The notes below the pieces were generated by a model. It was not told where the DNA came from, did not search any database, and saw only the letters and a program-made list of their open reading frames with translations. A program made the translations under genes and the position numbers. From Amycolatopsis sp. NBC_01488 (GTDB lineage Bacteria; Actinomycetota; Actinomycetes; Mycobacteriales; Pseudonocardiaceae), in contig NZ_CP109434.1 in the NCBI RefSeq assembly GCF_036227105.1, positions 3,600,001 to 3,664,000 on the forward strand: a stretch of 64,000 bases of DNA, in the 5' to 3' direction. Below are positions 1 to 8,166 of this stretch, piece by piece (position 1 is the stretch's first letter; the number at the start of each line of letters is the position of its first letter).

Positions 1-99
1 CTGGCCGAAGCGTCCGATGTGGACAAACCCCGGCTCAAGGCGGAGTACGCCGCCGTCATCGGGCGGATGGCTGCCGGACTGCGGCCCGCGGGGACCTGA
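1..99 (+). CDS. 3' end of an unidentified gene
   Basis: The window opens inside a reading frame whose last 32 codons are visible. It ends LRPAGT followed by a TGA stop at 97-99. The tail is charged and Ala-rich and carries no motif I recognise. AT-rich non-coding sequence follows at once, so the gene probably closes its transcription unit. No function can be assigned from this fragment. Confidence 0.45.
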   Translation: MAEASDVDKPRLKAEYAAVIGRMAAGLRPAGT

Positions 100-313
100 C
101 CGGGGCCTGACGCGGACGCGATTAATCGATTTTTGGCGACCGTTTTATACGATTTTTCGACCCTTTCGAGTTAATGGGGACACCGTGTGTAGGCCTTGTG
201 GGGTCCGTGTAAGCTCCGGTCTCGCTTGACCGGGTGATCGCTCACCCGAATCAGTGGCCGCCGATCGGGGCGCGCGGCCCTGCCGTCGCGGTTCGGGCTC
301 GGATAGGAGATTT
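100..313 (+). promoter_or_regulatory. AT-rich leader of the thioester-domain protein gene
   Basis: This 214-base gap is strikingly AT-rich for the region at 119-180. It holds a 10-base palindrome CGATTAATCG (119-128) and two copies of a CGATTTTT motif. A small hairpin (CGGGTGA at 231-237, TCACCCG at 242-248) lies about 65 bases before the downstream start codon. I infer that the promoter of the following gene is here, but I cannot place -35 and -10 boxes with confidence. Confidence 0.4.
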
Positions 314-1456
314 ATGCAGGTCAGGTCCACTCTCGTGCGTGGCGGGATCGCGGCTCTCGCCGCGGCCGCCGCGGTCATGATCGGTTCTCCGGCCGCGCTG
401 GCCGACGACGGTGCCGCCCGCGGCCGCGTCGACGAGCACGGTGGCACGGTCGGCTACCGGCTGAACCTCGGCAAGGGCGGCGACTACATCGCCGAGCTCT
501 TCGACATGAAGCTGTCCAATGGCAGCACGCTCAAGCTCTACTGCGTGCAGATCACCGTCGGTCTGCGCACCGACGTCGACATGGTCGAGCGGCCGTGGAA
601 CAAGTACCCCGCGCAGGGCCCGTTCAACGACAACAGCGCGAAGATCAACTGGGTGCTGCACAACGGCTACCCGGGCACCGGCCTCGACGCGCTGGGCAAG
701 GCGCTGAAGAAGGCCGGCGTCGACGTCCACGACGGCGTCTCCGAGCGCGAGGCCATCGCCGCGACCCAGGCCGCCGTGTGGCACTTCAGCGACGGCGTGA
801 ACCTCGACGCCACCAAGCCGCTGGCCGAGGAGAACTCGGCCGACGCGAACGCCGACGTCGCCGCGCTCTACGCCTACCTCACCGGTGATCAGAACAAGGG
901 CATCGGCGAGCAGCCGAAGCCGACGCTGAACATCGCCGTGGACAAGACCGAGGGCGCGGCCGGCGGCAAGATCGGCCCGTACAGCGTCGCCACCAGCGGG
1001 GACATCACGTCGCTGACCAGCCAGCTGCCCGAGGGCGTCAAGATCACCGACGCCGAAGGCAAGGAGCTGAAGGGCTCGGACGTCAAGGACGGCAGCAAGC
1101 TGTACGTCGACGTCCCGGCGGGCACCAAGCCGGGCAAGGGCGCCTTCACCCTCAAGGCTTCCGGCGAGCTGGACACCGGCCGCCTGTTCGTGTCCGAGAA
1201 CTACGCGAAGCAGCCGGCGCAGTCGCTGATCGTGGCCGACTCGGAGAAGACCGAGGTGACCGCGAACGCGGCCGCCAGCTGGGCCGAGGCGACCGCCCCG
1301 ACCACCGCGCCGAGCACCCCGGCCGGCTCGACCGGCGGGGGCGGCGAGCTCGCCAACACCGGTGTCGACGCCGCGGTTCCGTTCACCGTCGGCGGCCTGC
1401 TGCTCGGCGGCGGCGCGCTGATGCTGCTGCTGAACCGGCGTCGCAGCCGCGCGTAA
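314..1456 (+). CDS. thioester-domain surface protein with an LAXTG sorting signal
   Basis: A 380-residue exported cell-wall protein. The ATG at 314 follows an AGGAGA. It gives a signal peptide (RSTLVRGG, then an Ala-rich core ending near ALADD), so the longer upstream frame from 254 is not used. The middle carries the two halves of a TQxA thioester domain: the Cys of LYCVQ near residue 76 and the Gln of ATQAAVW near residue 150. In this family these form an internal Cys-Gln thioester that can couple covalently to host or matrix molecules. The C-terminus has LANTG, a hydrophobic helix and a basic tail, the LAXTG type handled by class E sortases. No sortase lies next to it; a class F sortase is encoded at 27853-29007. 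A strong terminator follows. Confidence 0.85.
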   Translation: MQVRSTLVRGGIAALAAAAAVMIGSPAALADDGAARGRVDEHGGTVGYRLNLGKGGDYIAELFDMKLSNGSTLKLYCVQITVGLRTDVDMVERPWNKYPAQGPFNDNSAKINWVLHNGYPGTGLDALGKALKKAGVDVHDGVSEREAIAATQAAVWHFSDGVNLDATKPLAEENSADANADVAALYAYLTGDQNKGIGEQPKPTLNIAVDKTEGAAGGKIGPYSVATSGDITSLTSQLPEGVKITDAEGKELKGSDVKDGSKLYVDVPAGTKPGKGAFTLKASGELDTGRLFVSENYAKQPAQSLIVADSEKTEVTANAAASWAEATAPTTAPSTPAGSTGGGGELANTGVDAAVPFTVGGLLLGGGALMLLLNRRRSRA

Positions 1457-1476
1457 GCGGTAAGCAGTACCCGTGA

Positions 1477-1507
1477 ACGGGGCCGGTCCACTGTGGACCG
1501 GCCCCGT
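1477..1507. terminator. perfect 14-bp hairpin after the thioester protein gene
   Basis: Arms ACGGGGCCGGTCCA (1477-1490) and its exact complement (1494-1507) enclose a 3-base loop. It lies 20 bases beyond the stop codon of the thioester-domain gene, and a short T run follows. Factor-independent termination is the natural reading. Confidence 0.75.
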
Positions 1508-1662
1508 TTCGCGTCCGGCCGGCGGATTGCGATCGGGGCAAACGCGGCGAACCCCCGCAAATCGCGTCCCGCAGGCCCCGACGTCGCCTCCGACCGCCAC
1601 GCCGCCCGGCTTCCGCACGATAGGCGACGACCGGGCCGCGCCGACGTGGGAGATTCGCCGGT

Positions 1663-2424
1663 ATGACGGAATCCGCGACGTGGTTCGTGCGCTTCCACCC
1701 GGCCGCGCCCGGCGCACCGCGGCTCGTCTGCTTCCCGCACGCCGGCGGGTCGGCGAGCTACTTCCACCCGTTCTCGGCCGCGCTGGCCCCCGAGGTCGAC
1801 GTGCTGACCGTGCAGTACCCGGGCCGGCAGAACCGGCACGCCGAACCGCTGGTGGACGACCTGTTCGTGCTCGCCGACCGGCTGGCCGACGCGCTCGCCG
1901 CCGAGGTCGCCGGACCGGTCGCGTTCTTCGGGCACAGCATGGGTGCCAGCCTGGCCTTCGAGGTCGCGCGGCGGCTCGGACCCGGGCCGCTCGGCCTGTT
2001 CGTGTCCGGGCGCCGCGCACCGGCGGCGAGCCCGCCGGGGCAGGCCCGGGAGCGGAGCGACGACGAACTGCTCGCCGACGTCCGGCAACTCGGCGGCACG
2101 GACGCGGGCGTGCTGGCGCACCCCCAGTTCGCCCGCATGGTGCTGCGGGTGCTGCGCAACGACTACCGGGCCGCGCAGAGCTACCACTACCGGCCCGGAC
2201 CCGACGTGAGCTGCCCGATCGTCGCGCTGGTCGGCGACCGCGACCCGTGGGTCCCCGAGGCGGAGGCCCGCCGGTGGGCGGGGTACACGTCCGGCGGTTT
2301 CGAGCTGAAGTCGTTCGCGGGCGGTCACTTCTACTTCAACGACCACACCGCGGCGCTGAGCCGCCTGCTCGGCGAGCGGCTCACCCACTGGGTGGGTGAG
2401 CCGCTCGCGTCAGGTCAGCAGTAG
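1663..2424 (+). CDS. type II thioesterase (alpha/beta hydrolase)
   Basis: A 253-residue alpha/beta hydrolase of the thioesterase family that removes stalled or wrong acyl groups from carrier proteins of non-ribosomal peptide and polyketide synthases. Visible marks are the FPHAGGSAS loop (residues 24-32), the nucleophile elbow GHSMGA with Ser92, an acidic DRDPWVP region near residue 204 and the C-terminal GGHFYF histidine. Length is typical. No synthase module is in the window, so its partner must be elsewhere. The gene runs into the convergent chitinase gene with a 10-base overlap of the 3' ends. Confidence 0.85.
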   Translation: MTESATWFVRFHPAAPGAPRLVCFPHAGGSASYFHPFSAALAPEVDVLTVQYPGRQNRHAEPLVDDLFVLADRLADALAAEVAGPVAFFGHSMGASLAFEVARRLGPGPLGLFVSGRRAPAASPPGQARERSDDELLADVRQLGGTDAGVLAHPQFARMVLRVLRNDYRAAQSYHYRPGPDVSCPIVALVGDRDPWVPEAEARRWAGYTSGGFELKSFAGGHFYFNDHTAALSRLLGERLTHWVGEPLASGQQ

Positions 2425-3488
2425 AGGTTGGCGCCGGGGTCGACGCCGAGGACGGAGCTGATCTGGCGGTACTTCGAGACCCGGCTCTCGACCTGGGCGG
2501 GGTTGCCGCCGTTGCACTCGATGGACCCGTTGATGCTGCGGATCGTTTCGCCGAACCCACGCTGGTTGACCATCGCGTCGTGCGGGGTCATCGTGCCTGG
2601 GCCGGTCTGGGTGTTCCAGTACCAGAGGCCGGTCTTCCAGGCGACGGCGGCGTTTTGTTCGACTTGGTAGGGGTTGTCGAGCAGGTCGATGCCGAGGGCG
2701 TCGCCGGCGGCTTTGTAGTTGAAGTTCCAGCTGAGCTGGATCGGGCCGCGGCCGTAGTAGGCGGCTTGGCCTGCGGGGCAGCCGTAGGGTTGGCTGGTGT
2801 CGCAGTAGTGCGGGTAGTTCGCGGTGTTCTGTTCGACGATGTAGACGAGGCCGCCGGTTTCGTGGTCGACGTTCGCCAGGAACGCCGCGGCTTCCTGCTT
2901 CTTGACCGTGTCGCTGCCGGTGGTGGCGAAGCCGGGGTACGCCGACAGAGCCGCGGTCAGGCCGCTGTAGGTGTAGAAGGAGTTGCGGCCCGGGAAGATC
3001 TGGTTGAACTGCGCTTCGCTGACGACGAAGGAGCCCGGGTTGCCCGGGTCGGTGCCGCCGCCGCAGCTGTAGGGCTCCCAGTACCAGGTGCTGATGATCG
3101 GGTCGTAGCCCGGGTTGGCGTTCTTGGCGCGGTAGTAGCCGCCGTTGGTGTAGCGCACGATCGCGCCGACGTCGTACCACTGGCCCGCGACCCAGTTGGG
3201 GGCGTTGCAGGTGGTTCCGCCGCCCCCGCCGTCACAGCTGTAGGGCTCCCAGTACCAGGTGCTGATGATCGGGTCGTAACCCGGATTCGCGTTCTTGGCG
3301 CGGTAGTAGCTGCCGTTGGTGTACTTGACGACCGCGCCCACGTCGTACCACTGGCCCGCGACCCAGTTGGGCCCGCTGCAGGCGGCGGCCGCGGCCCGGG
3401 GGGCCTGACCGGTGGCGGCGGGCACGCCGAGCACGAGTGCGGCGGCGGCAGCGAATGCTGACAGGACCGCGACAAGACGTCTTCTCAA
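2415..3488 (-). CDS. secreted GH19 chitinase with two chitin-binding modules
   Basis: A predicted 357-residue secreted chitinase. I start it at the TTG at 3488, which has AAGGAG ten bases upstream (3504-3499) and opens directly into a basic, hydrophobic signal peptide (RRRLVAVLSAF). A longer frame reaches an ATG at 3560 without a ribosome site. Two nearly identical chitin-binding modules follow (about residues 36-84 and 92-140, each with PNWVAGQWYDVGA and STWYWEPYSC). A GH19 catalytic domain fills the rest, with the catalytic Glu region DHETGG and the YGRGPIQLSWN loop. It hydrolyses beta-1,4 bonds of chitin outside the cell. Its promoter contains a DasR-type site, so induction by amino sugars is likely. 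Confidence 0.9.
   Translation of the reverse strand: MRRRLVAVLSAFAAAAALVLGVPAATGQAPRAAAAACSGPNWVAGQWYDVGAVVKYTNGSYYRAKNANPGYDPIISTWYWEPYSCDGGGGGTTCNAPNWVAGQWYDVGAIVRYTNGGYYRAKNANPGYDPIISTWYWEPYSCGGGTDPGNPGSFVVSEAQFNQIFPGRNSFYTYSGLTAALSAYPGFATTGSDTVKKQEAAAFLANVDHETGGLVYIVEQNTANYPHYCDTSQPYGCPAGQAAYYGRGPIQLSWNFNYKAAGDALGIDLLDNPYQVEQNAAVAWKTGLWYWNTQTGPGTMTPHDAMVNQRGFGETIRSINGSIECNGGNPAQVESRVSKYRQISSVLGVDPGANLYC
3061..3385 (-). repeat. tandem duplication of the chitin-binding module
   Basis: Two copies of a segment of about 145 bases, at 3061-3203 and 3231-3375, encode the two chitin-binding modules of the chitinase. They remain almost identical at the DNA level apart from a few substitutions and the Gly-rich linker, which suggests a recent internal duplication or gene conversion. 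Confidence 0.75.
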
Positions 3489-3587
3489 GACTGGCTCACT
3501 CCTTCGGCCACGACGGAGTCCGGACGCGGGAGCGCCCGGTGTCGGAGGGGGTGTGCTCATCCGGCCGAGACGAGGGTGACACCGGCC

Positions 3588-3616
3588 ACTAGAGCAGATT
3601 GGTCTAGTCCAGTCAA
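3588..3616 (-). promoter_or_regulatory. chitinase promoter with an embedded DasR-type (dre) operator
   Basis: Read on the minus strand there is TTGACT (3616-3611), a 17-base spacer, then TCTAGT (3593-3588), a good housekeeping-type promoter about 95 bases before the chosen chitinase start. On the plus strand ATTGGTCTAGTCCAGT (3598-3613) matches the DasR responsive element consensus (A-S-TGGTCTAGACCA-S-T) at 14 of 16 positions and lies across the spacer. In Streptomyces DasR, a GntR-family regulator released by glucosamine-6-phosphate, represses chitinase genes through such sites. Repression by steric block is inferred. Confidence 0.75.
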
Positions 3617-3830
3617 GGAGCCGGGTGATCCGGGCAAGGGGTGTGCGCGAACGACTCCCGAGGTGAACCACCTGGGCGAGCCGGGGGTTCGGAGCGGGAA
3701 CCGTGCTGAGATACCGTACACAACTCCTTCGCCTTGGCTAACGACCTGCATGATTCATGCACGGCATCCGGCCGCGCCCTGGAATGCGGGGTCCAGGGCG
3801 TCGAACCCGCGCGAACCTTCGGCGCCGGGG
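3617..3830. other. intergenic stretch with a 15-base palindrome
   Basis: Between the chitinase promoter and the 3' end of the methyltransferase gene I see no credible gene. The one clear structure is TGCATGATTCATGCA (3747-3761), a perfect 7-base inverted repeat around one base. It could be an operator acting at a distance on the chitinase gene or a relic. No terminator hairpin is obvious for the methyltransferase gene. Confidence 0.4.
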
Positions 3831-4478
3831 TCAGCCGGCCGCAGGCTCTCCGGGCGGCTTCCGCGCCAGCACCCGCCCCTGCGGCACCCGCGCCGCCGGA
3901 TCGCGTAGCACCTGTGTCAGGACCTCGAACCCCGCGGTCGTCACCAGCTCGCACACCCGCTCCACCGGCAGCCAGTAGATGTCCAGCGAGAACCCGGCAC
4001 AGCCGTACCCCTCGGTCTTGTGGTGCCGCCGGTCGCCGACGTGGAAGGCGAGCTGGAGATGGCCTCCCGGGCGCAGTACCCGGAACAGCTCCGCGGCCAC
4101 CTCGGGCAGCCGGGCCGGCGGGGTGTGGATGATCGAGTACCAGGCCACCGCGCCCGCGAGACCGCCGTCCGGCAGGTCCAGCTCCAGCAGCGATCCCTGG
4201 GAGAACCGCAGCTCCGGGTGGTCGCGGCGGGCGACGGCCAGCATCTCCGGCGACAGGTCGATCCCGGCGACGTCGAGGCCCGCCGAAGCCAGGTACGCCG
4301 TCACCCGGCCCGTTCCGCAGCCGAGGTCGGCCACCGGGCCGTCGCCGCGGACGAGGTCGGCGAACGCCGTGAGCAGCGCGCGGTCCTGGACGTCCTCGGC
4401 GATCGGGGGCGCGAACGCGTCGTAGCTCTCGGCGACGATCGAGTAGGTGTGGCGGGTGGTGGTCAGGAAGTCGGTCAT
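3831..4478 (-). CDS. class I SAM-dependent methyltransferase
   Basis: A 215-residue cytoplasmic methyltransferase with the Rossmann SAM-binding motif ADLGCGTGRV near residues 50-59, the acidic VAGIDLSPEML strand, and LRPGGHLQLAFHVG typical of the Methyltransf_11/25 group. The substrate cannot be read from the sequence. I use the ATG at 4478 (MTDFLTTTRHTY), which matches the usual family start; the frame could extend 24 bases further. It lies 45 bases downstream of the zinc-finger gene on the same strand and may share its transcript. Confidence 0.8.
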   Translation of the reverse strand: MTDFLTTTRHTYSIVAESYDAFAPPIAEDVQDRALLTAFADLVRGDGPVADLGCGTGRVTAYLASAGLDVAGIDLSPEMLAVARRDHPELRFSQGSLLELDLPDGGLAGAVAWYSIIHTPPARLPEVAAELFRVLRPGGHLQLAFHVGDRRHHKTEGYGCAGFSLDIYWLPVERVCELVTTAGFEVLTQVLRDPAARVPQGRVLARKPPGEPAAG

Positions 4479-4523
4479 GGCGCGGACGGTATCGGCGGGC
4501 ACCGACAGTTTCCGCGCATCGTC

Positions 4524-4700
4524 CTAAGTGGACTCCAGAGGACCCAGGTGGTCGAGCATCGAGCGGACGGCCTCGAACTCCCGGACCTCCTGGCGGCAGT
4601 CCGGGCACGCCGAAAGGTGCCGCTCGACCCGTGCCGTTTCGACGGCGTCGAGCAACCCCAGGCTGTACGCCCCGAGGTCGGTCCGGTCGTACCGGGCCAT
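4524..4700 (-). CDS. small zinc-finger (anti-sigma-type) protein
   Basis: A 58-residue protein with the HxxxCxxC signature HLSACPDC (residues 28-35) preceded by GAYSLGLLDAVE, as in the N-terminal ZAS domain of zinc-containing anti-sigma factors. It has no transmembrane segment and no sigma-factor gene beside it, so it is either a free-standing anti-sigma domain or a shortened relic. The ATG at 4700 has GGAG nine bases upstream; the longer frame to 4886 would run through probable promoter sequence. Confidence 0.65.
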   Translation of the reverse strand: MARYDRTDLGAYSLGLLDAVETARVERHLSACPDCRQEVREFEAVRSMLDHLGPLEST

Positions 4701-5020
4701 GGATCGCGTCTCCGTTTCCGCGTCCCGCAAGGGAACGCCCGCACTACCGGACGTCTCCAGAGTCCTGACGCGGACGCGGCACCGGGGACGTTCCCCCGTT
4801 TTCCACCCGATCGGCCGACAACTCAGGGCGGCGAACAGCCCATGTGAGTGACAAAAGATCGTCACGGTACTCACCGGTCCGGACACGGAAAGCTTTTGTG
4901 CGGGAAATTTCCGCGATTCGGCGTCATGGCTCGGGAGCGGGTTCGTCCGACCTGCGTCAGGCCGGAATTTTCCGGCCTCGACCTGGGCGAAGGCGATCCG
5001 GAACGAGGAGAGCGAGAGCG
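4701..5020. promoter_or_regulatory. divergent promoter region rich in palindromes
   Basis: This 320-base gap separates the leftward zinc-finger gene from the rightward helical-protein gene and holds no convincing gene. Two inverted repeats stand out: GGAAATTTCC (4903-4912) and AGGCCGGAA / TTCCGGCCT around TT (4959-4978). The second is about 43 bases before the rightward start. They could be operators or a short leader hairpin. Confidence 0.45.
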
Positions 5021-5269
5021 ATGACCGTACGGAGCCACCTGGCGGACGACGTCGTCGAAGAAGTCGGGGTGTGGCTGGCCGGGGAGTTCGCGGGACGGCT
5101 CCCGGCGGGGGAGATCGACCGCGTCGTCAAGGCGACGCGGCTGGACCTCGAAAGCAGCATCGCGCCGGAGGAGCTCGGGGAGATGCTCCACCGGCTGGGC
5201 CGGGCCCGGCTGCAGCGGATCCTGGAGTTGTCGCCGGTCGCGAAGATGCGGATCCCGCAGGCGCGCTGA
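5021..5269 (+). CDS. small helical protein, possibly a three-helix-bundle dimerisation domain
   Basis: An 82-residue, all-helical protein starting at the ATG at 5021 behind a GAGGAG. The pattern LADDVVEEVGVWLAGEFAGRLP followed by helices resembles the short three-helix dimerisation domain found alone or before phosphatase-like domains in actinobacteria. That match is from memory and weak. No catalytic motif is visible. It is transcribed away from the zinc-finger gene and stands alone before the convergent Lrp-type gene. Confidence 0.6.
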   Translation: MTVRSHLADDVVEEVGVWLAGEFAGRLPAGEIDRVVKATRLDLESSIAPEELGEMLHRLGRARLQRILELSPVAKMRIPQAR

Positions 5270-5295
5270 CCCGCACTTTCCCGGGAAAGCGCGCT

Positions 5296-6243
5296 TCAGC
5301 GGGTGGCGGCCGCCTTGACCGTCCGGAGGACCGGCGCCGTCTCCAGGGTGTGGATGGCGTCGAGCGCCCCGAGCCGGCGGGTCAGGTAGTGGTGCAGCGC
5401 CGCCGCGTCCGGGCAGAGCGCGTGCGCGACCAGGTTGGCCGGCCCGGTCGTCGCCGCGACGAGCGCCAGCTCCGGGTGGGTGGCCAGCTGCCGGGCCACG
5501 TCGTCGAGGTGGGCCGGGGCGACCGACATCCAGAGCAGCGCGTGCGTCGTCGCACCCAGCGCACCCGGGTCGACTTCGAGGTCGAAGAACACCGTGCCGC
5601 CGGCCTGCAGATCGGCCAGCCGGCGCGCGACGGTGGCCGCGGACCAGCCGGTGGCCGTGGCCAGCTCGGCCAGGCTCGCCCGCCCGTCCCGCTGCAACGC
5701 GGTCATCAGTGCGTCGTCGTCGCCGGTCAACGGCTTGCCGTCGCCGGTGCGAGCGGGGGTCAACGCGGCGACCTGGGCCGGGTCGAGGGACTGGGCCCGG
5801 CCGAGCCACGCCGTCGGGCCGCCGAAGTAGCGGTGCAGCAGCTGGTGCGCCGACACCGCCGTGATGCTCGCGGAGCGCGGGATGTCCCGCAGCAGCAGCG
5901 AATGGTCGCTCGCGGCCGGCATGGACACGTTCACGCAGATCTCGGTGCCGCCCGACACCAGCTTGACCCACGCGGTGTCGGCGCGCCGGGCCAGGGCGAG
6001 CGCGACGTCGCGCGCGGTGTTCGGGGTCGCGGTCAGCCGGACCATCCACTCGGCCTGCCCGGCGCGTTGCGGGTCCGGCAGGCCGACGACGCGAAGCGAC
6101 GCTTCGGCGCGTAGCCGGCGATAGCGCCGCACGACCGTCTGCGTCGAGACGCCGAGGACGTCCCCGATCTTCGTGAACGGAGCCCGGCCGTCGAGGTGCA
6201 GCGCGTGGATCAGCGCGCGGTCGACGTCGTCGAGTGCGGTCAT
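5296..6243 (-). CDS. double-length Lrp/AsnC family regulator
   Basis: A 315-residue transcription regulator made of two AsnC-like halves. Residues 1-60 form a helix-turn-helix (VDRALIHALHLDGRAPFTKI, then TQTVVRRYRRLRAE), followed by an effector domain. A second helix-turn-helix (LMTALQRDGRASLAELATATGW) begins near residue 180, followed by another effector-like half. The start is uncertain: ATG at 6243 gives the usual family N-terminus but AAGGA sits almost against it, and ATG at 6252 is the alternative. It diverges from the MFS exporter gene across about 110 bases, so it probably controls that transporter. Confidence 0.85.
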   Translation of the reverse strand: MTALDDVDRALIHALHLDGRAPFTKIGDVLGVSTQTVVRRYRRLRAEASLRVVGLPDPQRAGQAEWMVRLTATPNTARDVALALARRADTAWVKLVSGGTEICVNVSMPAASDHSLLLRDIPRSASITAVSAHQLLHRYFGGPTAWLGRAQSLDPAQVAALTPARTGDGKPLTGDDDALMTALQRDGRASLAELATATGWSAATVARRLADLQAGGTVFFDLEVDPGALGATTHALLWMSVAPAHLDDVARQLATHPELALVAATTGPANLVAHALCPDAAALHHYLTRRLGALDAIHTLETAPVLRTVKAAATR

Positions 6244-6352
6244 ATCCTTCATCAAAGCGCACGGCGTGGCAGAAATCAGCCAGACCACCGCGAAAAGTGG
6301 AACCTGCGACCGGACGCGGGTCAAGGTCGGTGCCGACCGAAAGGGGCACCTC

Positions 6353-7654
6353 TTGCCGACCATGACGCGCTACCGATGGCCCGCACTGGCCGTCCTGCTC
6401 ACCGCCGAGGCCATGAACCTGCTCGACGCCACGATCGTCCAGGTCGCGGGCCCAGTGATCCACGACGGCCTGCCGGGGCCGGCCGCCGAAATCCCGTGGT
6501 TCAGCGCGGCCTACACGCTGCCGTTCGCGGCCCTCCTGATCACCGGCGGCCGGCTCGGGGACGTGTTCGGCCGGGCCAGGGCGTTCAAGATCGGCGTGAC
6601 GGCCTTCGTGCTCGCGTCGCTGGCCTGCGCCGCCGCACCGGACGCCGGCCTGCTGATCGGGGCCCGCGCGGTGCAGGGCGCGGCGGCGGCGCTGGTCATC
6701 CCGCAGACCATCGGCCTCATCCGCGCGCTCTTCGACGGCGACGAACTCGCGAAGGCGCTCGGCACCATCGGTCCGGTGATGGGCCTGTCCGCGGTCACCG
6801 GCCCGCTGCTCGGCGGCGTCCTGACGCAGGCTTTCTCGTGGCGGGCGGTGTTCCTGGTGAACGTCCCGCTCGGCCTCGCGGTCCTGCTCGCCGCGCGGTT
6901 CCTGCGCGAGGACAAGGCCGCGACGCGCCCGAAGCTCGACGTCGTCGGCACGGCCCTCGTCGTCGCGGGCGCCGGGCTGCTCGTCTACCCGCTGATCAGC
7001 CCGGGCGGGACGTCGTGGCCGCTGCTCGCGGTCGGTGCCGTGCTGCTCGTCGGCTTCGGGGTCCAGCAGCGCCGCGCGGCCGCGCCGCTGGTCGAGCCGA
7101 GCCTGTTCGCCGACCGCGGGTTCCCGGCCGCGCTCGCCGGGTCGCTGCTGTTCTTCGCGGTGATGACCGGCCTGATGCTCCTCGTCCCGATGCGGCTGCA
7201 GCTCGGCGAAGGCGTCGACGTCCGCACCGCGGGCCTGACGCTGCTGCCGCTCTCGGCCGGGCTCGCGGTGTCGTCGTGGTTCGCCGGATCCCGGCTGGTG
7301 CCGAGGTACGGCCCGCGCGTGATGTTCGCGGGACTGGCCTTGCTGCTGACCGGGATTCTCGCCGTCGCCGCCGGGGTGACGCCCGCGCTGGGGTTGTGCG
7401 GCCTCGGGATGGGGACGTTCACGGTCCCGTTCTTCACCGCCGCGCTGCACCGCGTCCGGCCGCACGAGACGGGCTCGGCCGCCGGGCTGCTCAACGCCGT
7501 GCAGCAACTCGGCGGCACGCTCGGTGTCGCCCTGCTCGGCGGCCTCTACCTGAGCACCGGGACGGCGACCGCGGCCTTCGGCGTCGCCGCCGGGCTGACC
7601 GTGGCCGCTGCCGTCGCGGTGATGCCACTCAGCGGCTTTCGGGAGCGCCGGTGA
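6353..7654 (+). CDS. MFS transporter, probable drug or metabolite exporter
   Basis: A membrane protein of about 433 residues of the DHA-type major facilitator group. It shows the first-helix motif NLLDATIVQVAGP, motif A GGRLGDVFGRARAF, and the motif C-like stretch GPVMGLSAVTGPLLGG. Hydrophobic segments support about 12 helices. I prefer the TTG at 6353 because AAAGGGG is seven bases before it; an in-frame ATG at 6362 is the alternative. The substrate is unknown. Placement opposite an Lrp-type regulator suggests export of an amino acid or related compound sensed by that regulator, which is inference. Confidence 0.85.
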   Translation: MPTMTRYRWPALAVLLTAEAMNLLDATIVQVAGPVIHDGLPGPAAEIPWFSAAYTLPFAALLITGGRLGDVFGRARAFKIGVTAFVLASLACAAAPDAGLLIGARAVQGAAAALVIPQTIGLIRALFDGDELAKALGTIGPVMGLSAVTGPLLGGVLTQAFSWRAVFLVNVPLGLAVLLAARFLREDKAATRPKLDVVGTALVVAGAGLLVYPLISPGGTSWPLLAVGAVLLVGFGVQQRRAAAPLVEPSLFADRGFPAALAGSLLFFAVMTGLMLLVPMRLQLGEGVDVRTAGLTLLPLSAGLAVSSWFAGSRLVPRYGPRVMFAGLALLLTGILAVAAGVTPALGLCGLGMGTFTVPFFTAALHRVRPHETGSAAGLLNAVQQLGGTLGVALLGGLYLSTGTATAAFGVAAGLTVAAAVAVMPLSGFRERR

Positions 7655-7658
7655 CGAC

Positions 7659-8066
7659 TCAGTAGTCGTCGCGGCCGGTGAACTGCTGCTCCAGCAGCTC
7701 GGCCGCGCCCGCCACCAGCTCGAGGGGGTCGACGAACTCGTTGATGTCGAGGTTGATCAGCGGCAGCGAGTGCCGCAGCACGAGGTGGTCGCCCATCACC
7801 GCGAGGCCGCCCACGACGGTCGAGTTGCCGACCTCGGTCAGCACGTCGAGGAGGTCGACCTCGTCGTGGCGGGCGAACGGCGTCGCGATCTGGACCCAGT
7901 CCTCGCGCTGGTCGAGGATCTCGCGGGCGATCACCACGACCTGGGCCCGCTGCTCGGTGTCGGGGTCGTCGCCGAAGATCAGCCGGATGCGGATCTCGTC
8001 GGGCTCGTCGCGCACCACCCGGTACGCCTGCCTGATGTACGCGACCAGATCGCCCCAGTCCGCCAC
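7659..8066 (-). CDS. YbjN-like conserved protein
   Basis: A 135-residue acidic soluble protein (MADWGDLVAYIRQAYRV). The alternation of amphipathic helix and strands, with VVGGLAVMGDHLVLRHSLPLINL, fits the YbjN / type III secretion chaperone-like fold common in actinobacteria. No catalytic residues are seen. It ends four bases from the MFS gene (convergent) and is downstream of the NagZ gene on the same strand. Its role is unknown. Confidence 0.7.
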   Translation of the reverse strand: MADWGDLVAYIRQAYRVVRDEPDEIRIRLIFGDDPDTEQRAQVVVIAREILDQREDWVQIATPFARHDEVDLLDVLTEVGNSTVVGGLAVMGDHLVLRHSLPLINLDINEFVDPLELVAGAAELLEQQFTGRDDY

Positions 8067-8166
8067 GGTTCCTCCGCTCTCGTGCCTGCTCGGACGCTCA
8101 GCGTAGCGATCACGCGGTGCCGATCCGGTCCAGGTCGGCCCGCCCGCCGGCCGACAGCACCCGGAA

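Noticed and set aside
3557..3751. A 64-codon minus-strand frame upstream of the chitinase gene
   Set aside because: It runs through the promoter and DasR-type site, lacks a recognisable domain and is probably non-coding.
4871..7507. An 878-codon open frame on the minus strand antisense to several genes
   Set aside because: It is Arg/Pro/Gly-rich nonsense typical of off-frame reading in high-GC DNA, and it overlaps the well-supported Lrp and MFS genes.
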